Source: Rheinheimera faecalis (GTDB taxonomy: Bacteria; Pseudomonadota; Gammaproteobacteria; Enterobacterales; Alteromonadaceae). From it: DNA of 64,000 nucleotides. Under the pieces are notes generated by a model, which made no database searches, had not been told where the DNA came from, and saw only the letters and a list, made by a program, of their open reading frames with translations. Positions 1 through 9,300 of this stretch are shown piece after piece. Location: assembly GCF_021290965.1 (NCBI RefSeq), contig NZ_JAJOYT010000005.1, positions 186,001 to 250,000 of the forward strand, read 5' to 3'. Position 1 is the stretch's first letter. Each line of letters opens with the position of its first letter. Position numbers and translations under genes: made by a program.

Positions 1-56
1 CAATGACTCACTTGTGATACCCAATTTTCAACCCACTAATGCATTAAGGGAATTTT

Positions 57-305
57 ATGTTTGAAGCCGAATTCAGCAAATTAGAGCAGTTAATTCAGAA
101 ATTAATTTCGGAGAATCAACAGCTCACAGCGCAAGTACAACAACTGGATCAAAAAGAGCTGCAGCTGCAGCAAGAATTGAAAAAAAGCATGGATCAGCTG
201 GAAACCTTACAGTTGCATGCGATGGAATCTGATGATCAAAAGCAGCGGGCTCAGCAAAAACTACAGCAACTGACGCAGTTGTTTGAACAGCAATTGTCGG
301 CCTGA
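57..305 (+). CDS. TIGR02449-type small coiled-coil protein upstream of zapA
   Basis: An 82-residue protein that is almost wholly one Gln/Leu-rich coiled coil (about residues 5-80) with no signal peptide, so it is cytoplasmic. Small proteins of this kind (TIGR02449 family) sit directly upstream of zapA in many gammaproteobacteria. An AAGGGA ribosome-binding site lies 5-10 bases before the ATG. Only two bases separate its stop from the zapA start, so the two genes are surely co-transcribed and probably translationally coupled. The position suggests a role in cell division, but no biochemical function is known to me. The family assignment is from memory of sequence style and gene order. Confidence 0.85.
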   Translation: MFEAEFSKLEQLIQKLISENQQLTAQVQQLDQKELQLQQELKKSMDQLETLQLHAMESDDQKQRAQQKLQQLTQLFEQQLSA

Positions 306-307
306 CT

Positions 308-595
308 ATGTTAAAGCAGCCGTTGGTCGTTGAGCAGAAAGTGGTAATAGCCGGTCGGGAATATTGGCTGCGCTGCACTGTAAAAGAACAGGCTGAACTG
401 CAGGAAGCTGCGCGGCTGCTCAATAGCAAAATAGCTCAGGTGAGGCAGGGTGCTGGCCATTTGTCGATGGAACAAAGCATAGTGCTGGCGGCTTTAAGTT
501 TGGGTCAGCAGTTGGTGACCCAGCAAAGTCCGCAACTAGAAGAATGCCAGCAGCGGCTAGCGAAATTAATGGCCTTAATGGAGGCCAAAAACTGA
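308..595 (+). CDS. zapA: Cell division protein ZapA
   Basis: A 95-residue protein with the ZapA layout: an N-terminal globular part (an I.GREY.L.C segment near residues 15-23 and a run of the type EQAELQEAARLLN near 27-40) followed by a C-terminal coiled coil. ZapA binds FtsZ and cross-links protofilaments at the division ring. Length matches the family (about 100 residues). It is the second gene of a pair with the preceding coiled-coil gene. In enterics zapA is usually followed by the 6S RNA gene and then a 5-formyltetrahydrofolate cyclo-ligase gene; here the next gene is an unrelated lipoprotein only 119 bp away. Confidence 0.93.
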   Translation: MLKQPLVVEQKVVIAGREYWLRCTVKEQAELQEAARLLNSKIAQVRQGAGHLSMEQSIVLAALSLGQQLVTQQSPQLEECQQRLAKLMALMEAKN

Positions 596-714
596 ACAGT
601 TTATTTAACTGGTTAAGTTTTAGTTCATCTGTATAAGCCACACTGAATTTTATAGATCACGCCAGTAAGTTACGGGCGCAACAGAACTTTTATTGACTCA
701 GAAGGAAGGAACCC

Positions 715-1281
715 ATGAAACAAGTGAAAGCCTGGCTCAGTGCCGCTCTGACTCTGGTGCTGGTAAGCGCCTGTAGTTCAACAGCTGATCATCAGCAAAA
801 ATATGCTCAGCTGTATAAAGAAACGCCAAAAAAACTAATGATAGTGGTACATGGTGGTGAAGCTGTGCCTGCTGAACTGATACAGGCTTTTAATAAAGAA
901 GTTCCGGATATTGTCGCAGAGCATGGCTTTGAGATTGTCGATGCGCAGCAACGTCAACTGACAGAAGTACCTGCATTAACTGATGTAGATGCGGTACTGT
1001 ATGTTGATGTTCAGCGTTGGAATAAGGATTATTCAGCTGTGATCGCCGCTGAATCTGTGTTGGAGCTTGAATTTAAACTAGTGTCGGCTAAATCAGATCA
1101 GGAACTTTGGAGTCATCAGGACAAATACACTAAAACCCATTTGTTTCTGGGTAGCGATGTGCTGTCTGAACTAATCCATCGTGCATTTTTTGAAGCCTCT
1201 ACGGCCTATGAAAACCGTGCCAGTGCAGTAACGAAAAAAGCTTTCTCAGATTTTCCAGAAGTACTGGCGGCTAATCGTTAA
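715..1281 (+). CDS. DUF799 / GNA1162-family lipoprotein
   Basis: A 188-residue lipoprotein. The signal peptide ends in a lipobox VSAC with the lipidated Cys near residue 20, followed by Ser-Ser, so outer-membrane sorting is expected. The mature part resembles DUF799 (GNA1162-like) proteins, which are usually encoded beside CsgG-like and DUF4810 lipoproteins and thought to form an outer-membrane-associated assembly. Neither usual partner is visible, so this copy is an orphan within the window. A strong GAAGGAAGGA ribosome-binding site precedes the ATG. It converges with the next gene with one base between the two stop codons and no obvious terminator. Confidence 0.7.
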   Translation: MKQVKAWLSAALTLVLVSACSSTADHQQKYAQLYKETPKKLMIVVHGGEAVPAELIQAFNKEVPDIVAEHGFEIVDAQQRQLTEVPALTDVDAVLYVDVQRWNKDYSAVIAAESVLELEFKLVSAKSDQELWSHQDKYTKTHLFLGSDVLSELIHRAFFEASTAYENRASAVTKKAFSDFPEVLAANR

Positions 1282-1282
1282 A

Positions 1283-1822
1283 TTACTTGCAAGGCTGGCT
1301 TTTGCTGTTGATATCGCAGATATGGATTTTGTTGGTGTAGTCCAGCCATAAATCCCATTCGGTTTGCAAAGGTAAGCTGCGCCAGACTTTGTTAAAGACA
1401 TAAAGCGACTCTTTTCCGGCAATGGATTTATGCAGAATTTTGGAATAAGCGCCGCTTTTGCTTTTACATTCAGACACCCAGACCAAAGCAGGATAACCAT
1501 TGACCGGTTCTTTGCTTAAGATTTGACTATCAAACAGCTCGTCGCAGTTACGTTGGCCTTGCTGATCATCAATAGTTTTGGTCTTCATCAGGTCGCTATT
1601 CGGCTGCTGCTCAAAGACAAAACTCTGTACATAATTCTCTGAATCAACAGCTTGCCAGCGCATTTCCGTGACATTATCCATATCATTTGGATTGCTTTGA
1701 GTCACTGTCCATTCGCCTTCAGGCAAAGGCATAGGCTGCTGTAGCCGTTCCGTGTAGCGAGGCATAGCACAGGCGGTTAATAACAAACTGCTGATCAAAA
1801 CAAAGCTGGAATAGGTTTTCAT
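1283..1822 (-). CDS. Uncharacterised lipoprotein
   Basis: About 179 residues from the preferred ATG; a TTG three codons upstream is also possible but has no better ribosome-binding site. The N-terminus is a lipoprotein signal (SSLLLTAC, Cys at about residue 18). The mature domain has no motif I recognise. It contains several Cys residues (QRNCDELF, SECKSKSG, HICDINS, SQPCK) that may form disulfides in the periplasm. It is convergent with the DUF799 lipoprotein and lies downstream of the S9 peptidase gene on the same strand, so it could be read through from that gene. Confidence 0.75.
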   Translation of the reverse strand: MKTYSSFVLISSLLLTACAMPRYTERLQQPMPLPEGEWTVTQSNPNDMDNVTEMRWQAVDSENYVQSFVFEQQPNSDLMKTKTIDDQQGQRNCDELFDSQILSKEPVNGYPALVWVSECKSKSGAYSKILHKSIAGKESLYVFNKVWRSLPLQTEWDLWLDYTNKIHICDINSKSQPCK

Positions 1823-1887
1823 AAGACTCAAATTATTTTGCGTTAACGGGAGCGCAGACTGATCTAAGCTCCCTGCATGGTTAAATG

Positions 1888-3816
1888 CTACAGGTATTTT
1901 TGTAAAAAGGCTAAATAAGCCTCTTGTGCCTTAATGCGATTTTCCTTTTTCATAAAGCCGTGGCCTTCATCCGGGAATAACACATACTCAACAGGTACAT
2001 TCTGAGCGCGAATAGCTGCCACCATTTCATCACTTTCCACCTGCAGTACACGAGGGTCGTTGGCACCTTGCACCACCAGCACAGGTTTTTTCACTTTATC
2101 ACCGTGGAACACTGGTGAAATACGGCGTAAACGTTCACCATCTTTGGCTGGGTCACCCAATTCAGCATACAAAGACTCGCGGAACGATTCCCACCAGGCT
2201 GGAATACTTTCTAAAGTACGAACCCAGTTAGTGACACCAAAAATATTGATGCCCACTTTAAACTCATCGGTAAATGCCATAGCTGCCATTGTCAGATAAC
2301 CGCCGTAGCTGCCGCCCATGACACCTATGCGATCAGCCTCCACCCAGTCCAGCGATTGCAGGTATTTTTTACCATACACAATATCCTGTAAATCGTGTTC
2401 GCCGTGTTTTAAATCGTCCAGATGAAAGAAGGTTTTGCCATAACCACTGGAGCCTCTGTTATTGACGGATAGCACCGCATAACCCTGATTCACCAGATGC
2501 TGAATCGCAGGGCTGTAGCCGGTGCGCGACTGACCACCTGGGCCACCGTGGATCCAGATTAAGGCCGGAACTTTAGCTGTGCTGCTTGCTTGCTGCGGTT
2601 TATACAGCAGCGCTGGTATAGCTAAGCCATCAAAGCTTGGGAAACGTACTACTTCACTTTTTACCAGCACGCTTTCATCTATGGCTTTATCCAGTGCCTG
2701 AGTTAAACGTTCTGCTTTAGGTTCGGATAATTTCCAGACAAACAAATTCGACGGGCTGTTGTCGGCGTTGACATAAAAACTTAAATACTGGCTGTCATCC
2801 GAAAAGCTGATATCCCGTAAATCACCAGCTGGTAATTCCGGCAGTTGCAGCGCTTTGCCTGTGCTTTGTTCTGTGATGCTGATTTTGGTCGACGCATCAG
2901 CGTTCACTGCTTCTACTTTGTATTTATTATCTTTGCTAAAGCCAATGTACATAATGTCCCAGTCGGCTTTACTGTATGGCTGCACCGCTTTTTCAGCGAT
3001 GTTATAGGCAAAAGCTTCACTGAATTCTGATTTTTCGTCTGAACCAAAAATCAGCTGATTATTGTCGCGGCTAAAACCATAAACTCCATGAGACACATTG
3101 CCTTCATGCGGTGTGATATGTACTGGTGTTTTGTCAGCGCTTTGCAAATCGACCAGATACAGGTTGTTATCGGCATTGGTACGTTCTTTGGATAAAGCTA
3201 TATAACGGCCGTTGTCGCTTAAAGCTCCTATTTCGTAGCCTTCATTATTCTGATAGACCAAAGTGCGTTCGTAGCTGCTGCTGTCGTAGCTGTACAGATC
3301 AAAAAACTTTGGATCTCGTTCGTTACTCATCACCCAGAATTTATTGTCCTCTGTCCAACCAATAAACTCGGCTTTGTGTTTATCACCAGGGGTTAAATCT
3401 TTGACCGAGCCGTCCAATTCACGCACATACAAATGATGCAGCTCGTTACCGCCCTGATCGGCGCGATACAGCACCCTGTCATCTTGTGGAAACCAGCCAA
3501 CAGGTAAAATAGATTCTGTGGTGGAGCTGGTCAGGGGTGTCCAGGTTTTGCCGTCCAGACTCACTTTGTATAAGTTAAATACACCTGTTTCATCGGATGC
3601 AACCAACAGCGCATCGGCTTTGTGGTTAATGTCATTGCCCGTATAGGACTTAGTGGCATAAAACTGAGTTGGAGTATAACTTGGCAGAACTGCGGCTTTT
3701 GTTGCCACTGTAGTTTCTGCAACTGAGGTAGCAGTATCGGTTTTTGGTGTTTTATCACAAGCGCTGAGTAGCAGAGTGCTGGTCAGCAGCGCCAGATAGA
3801 GTGGAGTGCGCTTCAT
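1888..3816 (-). CDS. S9 prolyl-oligopeptidase-family lipoprotein peptidase
   Basis: A 642-residue lipoprotein (lipobox LSAC, Cys about residue 20). Residues ~45-390 form the beta-propeller-like gating half with repeated short WD/DPP-like blades; residues ~400-642 form the alpha/beta-hydrolase half. The nucleophile is Ser503 in GGSYGGY, and the triad is completed by Asp587 (GANDPRV) and His619 (EGHGF). IHGGPGG near residue 422 is the oxyanion-hole segment. S9 enzymes of this type (dipeptidyl or acylaminoacyl peptidases) cleave short peptides; this one is membrane-anchored on the periplasmic side and probably trims imported or released peptides. Exact substrate specificity cannot be read from the sequence. 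Confidence 0.93.
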   Translation of the reverse strand: MKRTPLYLALLTSTLLLSACDKTPKTDTATSVAETTVATKAAVLPSYTPTQFYATKSYTGNDINHKADALLVASDETGVFNLYKVSLDGKTWTPLTSSTTESILPVGWFPQDDRVLYRADQGGNELHHLYVRELDGSVKDLTPGDKHKAEFIGWTEDNKFWVMSNERDPKFFDLYSYDSSSYERTLVYQNNEGYEIGALSDNGRYIALSKERTNADNNLYLVDLQSADKTPVHITPHEGNVSHGVYGFSRDNNQLIFGSDEKSEFSEAFAYNIAEKAVQPYSKADWDIMYIGFSKDNKYKVEAVNADASTKISITEQSTGKALQLPELPAGDLRDISFSDDSQYLSFYVNADNSPSNLFVWKLSEPKAERLTQALDKAIDESVLVKSEVVRFPSFDGLAIPALLYKPQQASSTAKVPALIWIHGGPGGQSRTGYSPAIQHLVNQGYAVLSVNNRGSSGYGKTFFHLDDLKHGEHDLQDIVYGKKYLQSLDWVEADRIGVMGGSYGGYLTMAAMAFTDEFKVGINIFGVTNWVRTLESIPAWWESFRESLYAELGDPAKDGERLRRISPVFHGDKVKKPVLVVQGANDPRVLQVESDEMVAAIRAQNVPVEYVLFPDEGHGFMKKENRIKAQEAYLAFLQKYL

Positions 3817-3877
3817 ACAATATCCTTGTTTTAAGAATGTTTCAGAGTTTTCCTAACACTACTTAAAGTCAGGACCG

Positions 3878-3917
3878 GAAAAAAACGCCTGTGAATATAA
3901 GCAACACAGGCGTTTTT
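3878..3917 (-). terminator. Rho-independent terminator of the Gly-rich lipoprotein gene
   Basis: A perfect 13-bp stem (AAAAACGCCTGTG pairing with CACAGGCGTTTTT) with an 11-base loop, followed on the minus strand by a run of T. It lies 15 bp past the stop codon of the minus-strand lipoprotein gene and upstream of the S9 peptidase, so it separates the two transcription units. Confidence 0.9.
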
Positions 3918-3932
3918 GCTAGTAAAACCCTA

Positions 3933-5282
3933 TTACAGCGTCAAGTCGGCAGCAATGGAAACGTATGAATAATCTGACCATTCGCCTCCGAATATGTCAG
4001 CGTCATCCACCCGGCTCTTTTTCACAATACCCTTAAGTGCACTTTGGTAATTCGTTTCACTGGCATATTTGGTTAATGTAAGTTCAAGATAAATATCCGA
4101 TGCAGTCTCTAGTTTATCTTCCATGTTGTAATCTTCGGGTAATGCGTTTTCCGGGTATTTTCCTTGCATTGGACCATAAAATACTTCGGTGTATTCGGAG
4201 CCATCCATCAGGCTGATGTCTGCACGTATTGAAAACATCGCGTACTGATTTGCATTGGGAATAGAGTAGGACGTTGAGTCAGAGCTGATGAAATTGTCAA
4301 AAGCCGCCGCAAGCCCCTCCAGCGGGCTCATATCTGGCATAGGCAGAGATGGGGTGTCGGACTGCGCAAAGTTGACGGCCTTTCTGTGGCCGGCAAAAAC
4401 ATTCACCGACTGATTATTCTCAGTCACCTGATAAAAATAGGTCCCGCTCAGGTGAGTGCGTGTCAACGTATCTAGCTCGGTAATGACCGGCGCTTCTATA
4501 CTGCCGGGAGCAAAGGTAGTGCTGAGCATATTTGCTTCGATTTCATGGGTAATTCTGAGATTGTTGAAGTTTGTATCAACATTAATCGGATAGTAGGTTG
4601 CGAATTTATCCAGCTGAATTTCTAGTTCAGTATTGATATCGTAATTGGTCAGGCTACCTGCTGCTAATTCTGTACTTTGCGAATTTAAAACTGTTAAGGC
4701 AGGCCAGCTTTCGCCCGGAGTTCGGCAAATCTGAACATCTCTGAATACACCGCTATAGGTTGATGTTTGTTGAAATGGCACCCGATCAGTCGCTCCAATT
4801 AAGGTAATACGACTAGAGGTCATGCCTTGAATTGAGCTAGCTTGTATATCTTTGGTTGTGCACTCGCAGTTTGAGGCAGAAGTGCCAGCAGCGTAGAATT
4901 TACCAAGGTCGCCAACAGGGTGCTGAGCTCTGGATTGAATATAAGTCCTGGTTCCGGTAGATGTCTCGGCCTGAGTAATCAAGGCGATATTGACAAACTG
5001 AGTGGTGGGGATCGTAGCTGTGATTTTTCCTTGCGCATCAGGTTTGTGCCGGCTTTTTATTGCCCAGTTATCGTCGTAAACAACAAGTTCAGCGTGGGTT
5101 GCCGGGATTTCTGTCAGACAGAGAGTTTCCTGCACTATGTCAGCGCTTAGAGTTACAGTATTGCTCCCTCCGCCAGTGCCGCCGCCTCCTGCTCCTCCAC
5201 TGTCATTGCTACCTCCACCGCCGCCACATGCGGTAAAAAGCAAAGTACTGCCGATCAAGGTTACTAACTTAAGTTTGTTCAT
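3933..5282 (-). CDS. Uncharacterised large lipoprotein with Gly-rich linker
   Basis: 449 residues from the chosen ATG (MNKLKL...), which has an AAAGGA site 7-8 bases upstream; an in-frame start 18 codons earlier lacks both a ribosome-binding site and a signal-peptide-like beginning. The lipobox FTAC is followed by a flexible Gly/Ser-rich linker (about residues 20-45) as in many surface-exposed lipoproteins of this bacterial group. The rest looks beta-rich, with four Cys near residues 55 and 138-185 (one CECT). I recognise no catalytic motif. It is flanked by its own terminator and lies just upstream of the HD-GYP regulator gene's 3' end, but nothing ties it functionally to either neighbour. 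Confidence 0.8.
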   Translation of the reverse strand: MNKLKLVTLIGSTLLFTACGGGGGSNDSGGAGGGGTGGGSNTVTLSADIVQETLCLTEIPATHAELVVYDDNWAIKSRHKPDAQGKITATIPTTQFVNIALITQAETSTGTRTYIQSRAQHPVGDLGKFYAAGTSASNCECTTKDIQASSIQGMTSSRITLIGATDRVPFQQTSTYSGVFRDVQICRTPGESWPALTVLNSQSTELAAGSLTNYDINTELEIQLDKFATYYPINVDTNFNNLRITHEIEANMLSTTFAPGSIEAPVITELDTLTRTHLSGTYFYQVTENNQSVNVFAGHRKAVNFAQSDTPSLPMPDMSPLEGLAAAFDNFISSDSTSYSIPNANQYAMFSIRADISLMDGSEYTEVFYGPMQGKYPENALPEDYNMEDKLETASDIYLELTLTKYASETNYQSALKGIVKKSRVDDADIFGGEWSDYSYVSIAADLTL

Positions 5283-5364
5283 TTTGAGTCCTTTCTGAAT
5301 GGTGAGATTAACCTGTCCTGTTGCCACAATAACCAATTACAATATTCATTAATATGGTTTTGTA

Positions 5365-6345
5365 TTATTCAGCCCAACGTTGTTTAATTTCAAGGATTTG
5401 TTGCAGGTTTTCATCCAGCAGATCCACCAGCCGTGGTTCAAAATGCAGGCCTTTCTGCTGATGGATATGCTGTAGTGTTTCTTCAATACTCCAGGCTTGT
5501 TTATAAGGGCGGGCGCTGGTTAAAGCGTCAAATACGTCGGACAAGGCGACAATACGAGCTTCGACAGGAATTTGTTCAGCGGAAAGACCATAAGGATAAC
5601 CTGTGCCATCCCATTTTTCGTGGTGATACAAAGCCACAGCTTTGGCCATTTTTAACAAATCAGATTCGCAATCACCAATGATCTCAGCCCCTATCAGCGG
5701 GTGCTTTTGCATCTCTTTGTATTCTTCAGCTGTCAGTTTGCCGGGTTTCAGTAAGATATTGTCGGCTATGCCTATTTTGCCTATGTCGTGCATAGGGGAA
5801 GCATGTAACAAGTCTTCGGCTTTTTGTTCGCTAAAACCATAAGCTAAAGCCAGGACCTGAGCGTAGTGGCTCATCCGCATCACATGTAGGCCGGTTTCAT
5901 TGTCTTTGTATTCAGCAGCCCGGCCTAAGCGTTGGATCACTTGCAGCCGGGTTTGTTTCAGCTCCTGTGCTTGCACCAAAGACAAATGAGTTTTTACGCG
6001 AGCCCGCACTACGGCAGGGCTGATGGGTTTAGTAATGTAATCCACAGCTCCCACTTCAAAGCCTTTAGTTTCATCCATTTCGTCTTTTAAGGCTGTAACA
6101 AAAATAACTGGAATAGCGCTGGTGGCAGGGTTGGCTTTTAGCCGTGCGCAGACATCAAAGCCTGTTAATCCCGGCATCATGACATCAAGCAAAATTAAAT
6201 CAGGTTGTTCTTTTTGTACCAGCTGTAAGGCTTCTTCACCACTTTTGGCAAATAACAAACGGTATTGCTCCTGCAATACAGTGCGCAGCACTCTTAAGTT
6301 AGTGGGTTCATCATCCACCAGTAACAGGCTTTGTTTTTCTGTCAT
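5365..6345 (-). CDS. Response regulator with HD-GYP c-di-GMP phosphodiesterase output
   Basis: 326 residues. An N-terminal receiver domain (about 1-120) has the acidic pocket Asp11/Asp12, phospho-acceptor Asp54 (LLDVMMPG) and Lys106 (ITKP). A linker helix leads to an HD-GYP domain (~140-310) with the HD pair at 186-187 and HHEKWDGTGYP at 241-251, the full signature of active c-di-GMP hydrolases. Its ATG overlaps the stop of the upstream hybrid kinase by one base (TGATG), so the two are translationally coupled and almost certainly a cognate pair. Expected role: phosphorylation-controlled lowering of c-di-GMP, favouring motility over biofilm. Confidence 0.95.
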   Translation of the reverse strand: MTEKQSLLLVDDEPTNLRVLRTVLQEQYRLLFAKSGEEALQLVQKEQPDLILLDVMMPGLTGFDVCARLKANPATSAIPVIFVTALKDEMDETKGFEVGAVDYITKPISPAVVRARVKTHLSLVQAQELKQTRLQVIQRLGRAAEYKDNETGLHVMRMSHYAQVLALAYGFSEQKAEDLLHASPMHDIGKIGIADNILLKPGKLTAEEYKEMQKHPLIGAEIIGDCESDLLKMAKAVALYHHEKWDGTGYPYGLSAEQIPVEARIVALSDVFDALTSARPYKQAWSIEETLQHIHQQKGLHFEPRLVDLLDENLQQILEIKQRWAE

Positions 6346-9300
6346 CAGAGCTCTCCTTCACCCAGCTTTTTCTTTAACTGCTCCAACAGTTGTAACGCCA
6401 GGTTAAAGTCAAAATCGTTCACAGCGTCCAGTAACATCATCAATACCTGCTGATGTTCGCCACTGTAGTGAGACAATTGTTCTATCCCTTGATCGTCCAG
6501 TTCGTTTCTTCGTAAAGACTGTTGCAAGTTATCGAGCATAGCGGCCAGTTGCTGGTTATCCAGTTGTGTGGACTGCATCTTTTCAGCAGCAGGTTGTTCT
6601 GACAACAGCTTCTGATGTTCAGCTTCAAATTTTGGCCAGCAGCCAAGAATTTTTTGCAGTAATTCAGCTGCTCTTTGCTGCTGTTGTTGTCGCGCCGCTT
6701 GCTCCAGTTCGGCACAAACTCTGCTTAACGGATCCAGCCCCAAATTCGCACTAACGCCTTTAATGGCATGAGCTTGTTGCTGTACAGCGTTATAGTTTCC
6801 TGCTTGCAGCTGTTCAACGGCTAACTGTAATTGCGGTCGTTGCTGCTGCAGAAATTGTTCTAACTGCGGCAGATAAGTCGTCAGGTTGCCCCAAAGTTGC
6901 AGAGCTTTTGGCAGGTTCAATAACTGATCTGTGGTTGTAGCTTGAGAGTGCTGCGATAAAGGTTCACGCACTTCAATATTTAACACGCGGGCTATCTCAA
7001 AACTCAAAGCTGCGAAGTCTATAGGTTTAGTAGCGAAACCCTGCATACCTGCCTCTTTGGCTGCAATTTTATCTTCGTCCAGCACGCTGGCTGTTAACGC
7101 GATGACAGGCAAAGTGGTTTTGCTTTGTTCCTGCTCCCACAGTCGTATTTGCTTGCAGGCCTGCAGTCCATCCAGATTCGGCATCTGAATATCCATCAGC
7201 ACCACGTCAAAGCTGTGTTGTTTGATAGTTTTCACTGCTTCAATACCGTCAGTCACAGCTGTTACCTGATGTCCTGCACGTTGCAGCAAGAGTTTTAACA
7301 GCTCCAGGTTCTGAGGTATATCATCGGCAATCAGTATATTGAGCGCAGGTAAAGCAGGTACATAACCTTGTTGGCCAGTTGCGGTGGCTTTGCCGGTTTG
7401 TAGCGGCAGGCTGAATTCAAAACAACTGCCAACACCTTCAGTGCTTTGCACTGTAATCTGGCCGCCCATCAGCTCAACCAGTTGTTTACTGATGGTGGTG
7501 CCAAGGCCTGTACCACCAAAACGACGGCTCATCGAGGCGTCAGCCTGAGTAAAGGCATCAAATATCTGTGGTAAACGATCAGGCGCTATGCCAATACCAG
7601 TATCAAAAATACTGAACAGCAGTTGCAGATTGGTTGTGGGGGCAACTTTCACCAGTACAGTGCCTTGTTCGGTGAATTTAATGGCGTTACCAATCAGGTT
7701 AGTTAATACCTGACGTAGTCTGTCTGGTGCGCCGTAATAAAATTCACCCAGTTGTGGCGACAGTTCCAATCGTAATGCCAGTTGTTTTTTCCGTGCCTGG
7801 ATCCATAAAGTCGACACCACTGAATCCAATACAGCGGGTAAAGAGAAATCCTGTAACTCCAGCTCAAGTTTGCCTTTTTCCAGCTTGGCGCTGTCGAGAA
7901 TATCGTTCAGTAAATGCAATAACGAATGAGCTGAACCATGGATAGTAGCCAGATGTTTTTTCTGCTCAGCGGATAACTCTGAGCTTAATAACAGGTCGCT
8001 GAAGCCAATAATGGCATTCATTGGGGTGCGGATTTCATGGCTCATATTGGCTAAAAAAGCACTGCGGCTTTCAGCGGCCAGTTCAGCTTTCTCTTTGGCT
8101 TCCAGCAACTCGACTTCCATTTGTTTGCGCTGGCTGATATCCATTAAAAAACCGTCCAGCCAAATGATTTCACCTTCTGCTGATTTTATCGCTTCGCCAT
8201 ACTCCAGCATCCAGCGGATGGAGCCATCTTTATCAATGATCCTGTATTCAATGGTGAAATGCCCTTGGTACAAGTCCAGCTGAGTGGTGGTGCTTTTATC
8301 GTCCGGATGCACTAAATCGGACCAGCTGCGCTTCGGGGTTGGCAACATAAAATCGCTGGCAGGGTAACCGGATAAGGTTTCAATGGCGTCACTGATAAAC
8401 ACCATATCCCAGTTTTTATTAAACAAGCAGCGATAGGCTGCGCCTGGAATATTGCCAATCAATGAGCGGAATTTTTCTTCGTTTTCTTTTAATGCCTGCT
8501 CCATCTGCAGGCGACTGCTGATGTCGGTGATAAAAGCCACAAAGATATCTTCATCCGGCAATTTGGCATGACCAATAGCCAGCCGCACAGGCACAGCATG
8601 ACCATTTTTATGCACTGCTTCCACATCACGGCCTATGCCTATGATTTTTGCGTCGCCTGTGGTCAGGTAGTTATGCAGATAGGAGTCATGATCAGGACGG
8701 ATGGTCACAGGTGTAAGGATATTGACGTTTTTATGCAGTAGCTCAGCAGCTGTCCAGCCAAAAATTTTCTCTGCTGCTTTGTTCATGCCCTGAATAAGGC
8801 CCTGAGCATTAATGGTGACTATACCGTCGACCGCAGTGTCCATCATAGCTAATAAGCGGCTTTCACTGACTCTGGCCAAAGCGCTGGCTTCGCGGTATTT
8901 CAACAGCAAGTTAATAGCGACCACTAAACTGCTGATCATCAGAGTAGTGAAGGTAATACCCATAGCGAGCACTAAAGGCATTTCACCTGCTTGTGTATCC
9001 GGCTGAAACCCAACTGGCGGAACAAAACGGGCCGCTGCCATGCCAGTGTAATGCATGCCACTGATAGCGCCGCCCATCACTAAGCTGCTTAATAACGTCA
9101 GCCACTGTGGTGCCAGATTAAAACGTTTTAAACCGAAGCGGATCCAAAGAGCAATTATGGCAAGTACCACTGCCACCAGAATAGAGAGTAAGAACATCGG
9201 CAAGTCGTAACGCAAAGCGACCGACATTTGCATGGCGGCCATACCGCTGTAATGCATAGTGCCTATGCCGGCGCCCATCAATAGCCCACCCAGCAGTAGC

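Noticed and set aside
596-714. 6S RNA gene (ssrS) after zapA
   Set aside because: The gap is 119 bp, too short, and lacks the long open hairpin expected of 6S RNA.
1848-1873. Terminator after the S9 peptidase gene
   Set aside because: GGGAGC/GCTCCC is only a 6-bp stem with a 14-base loop and no T-run.
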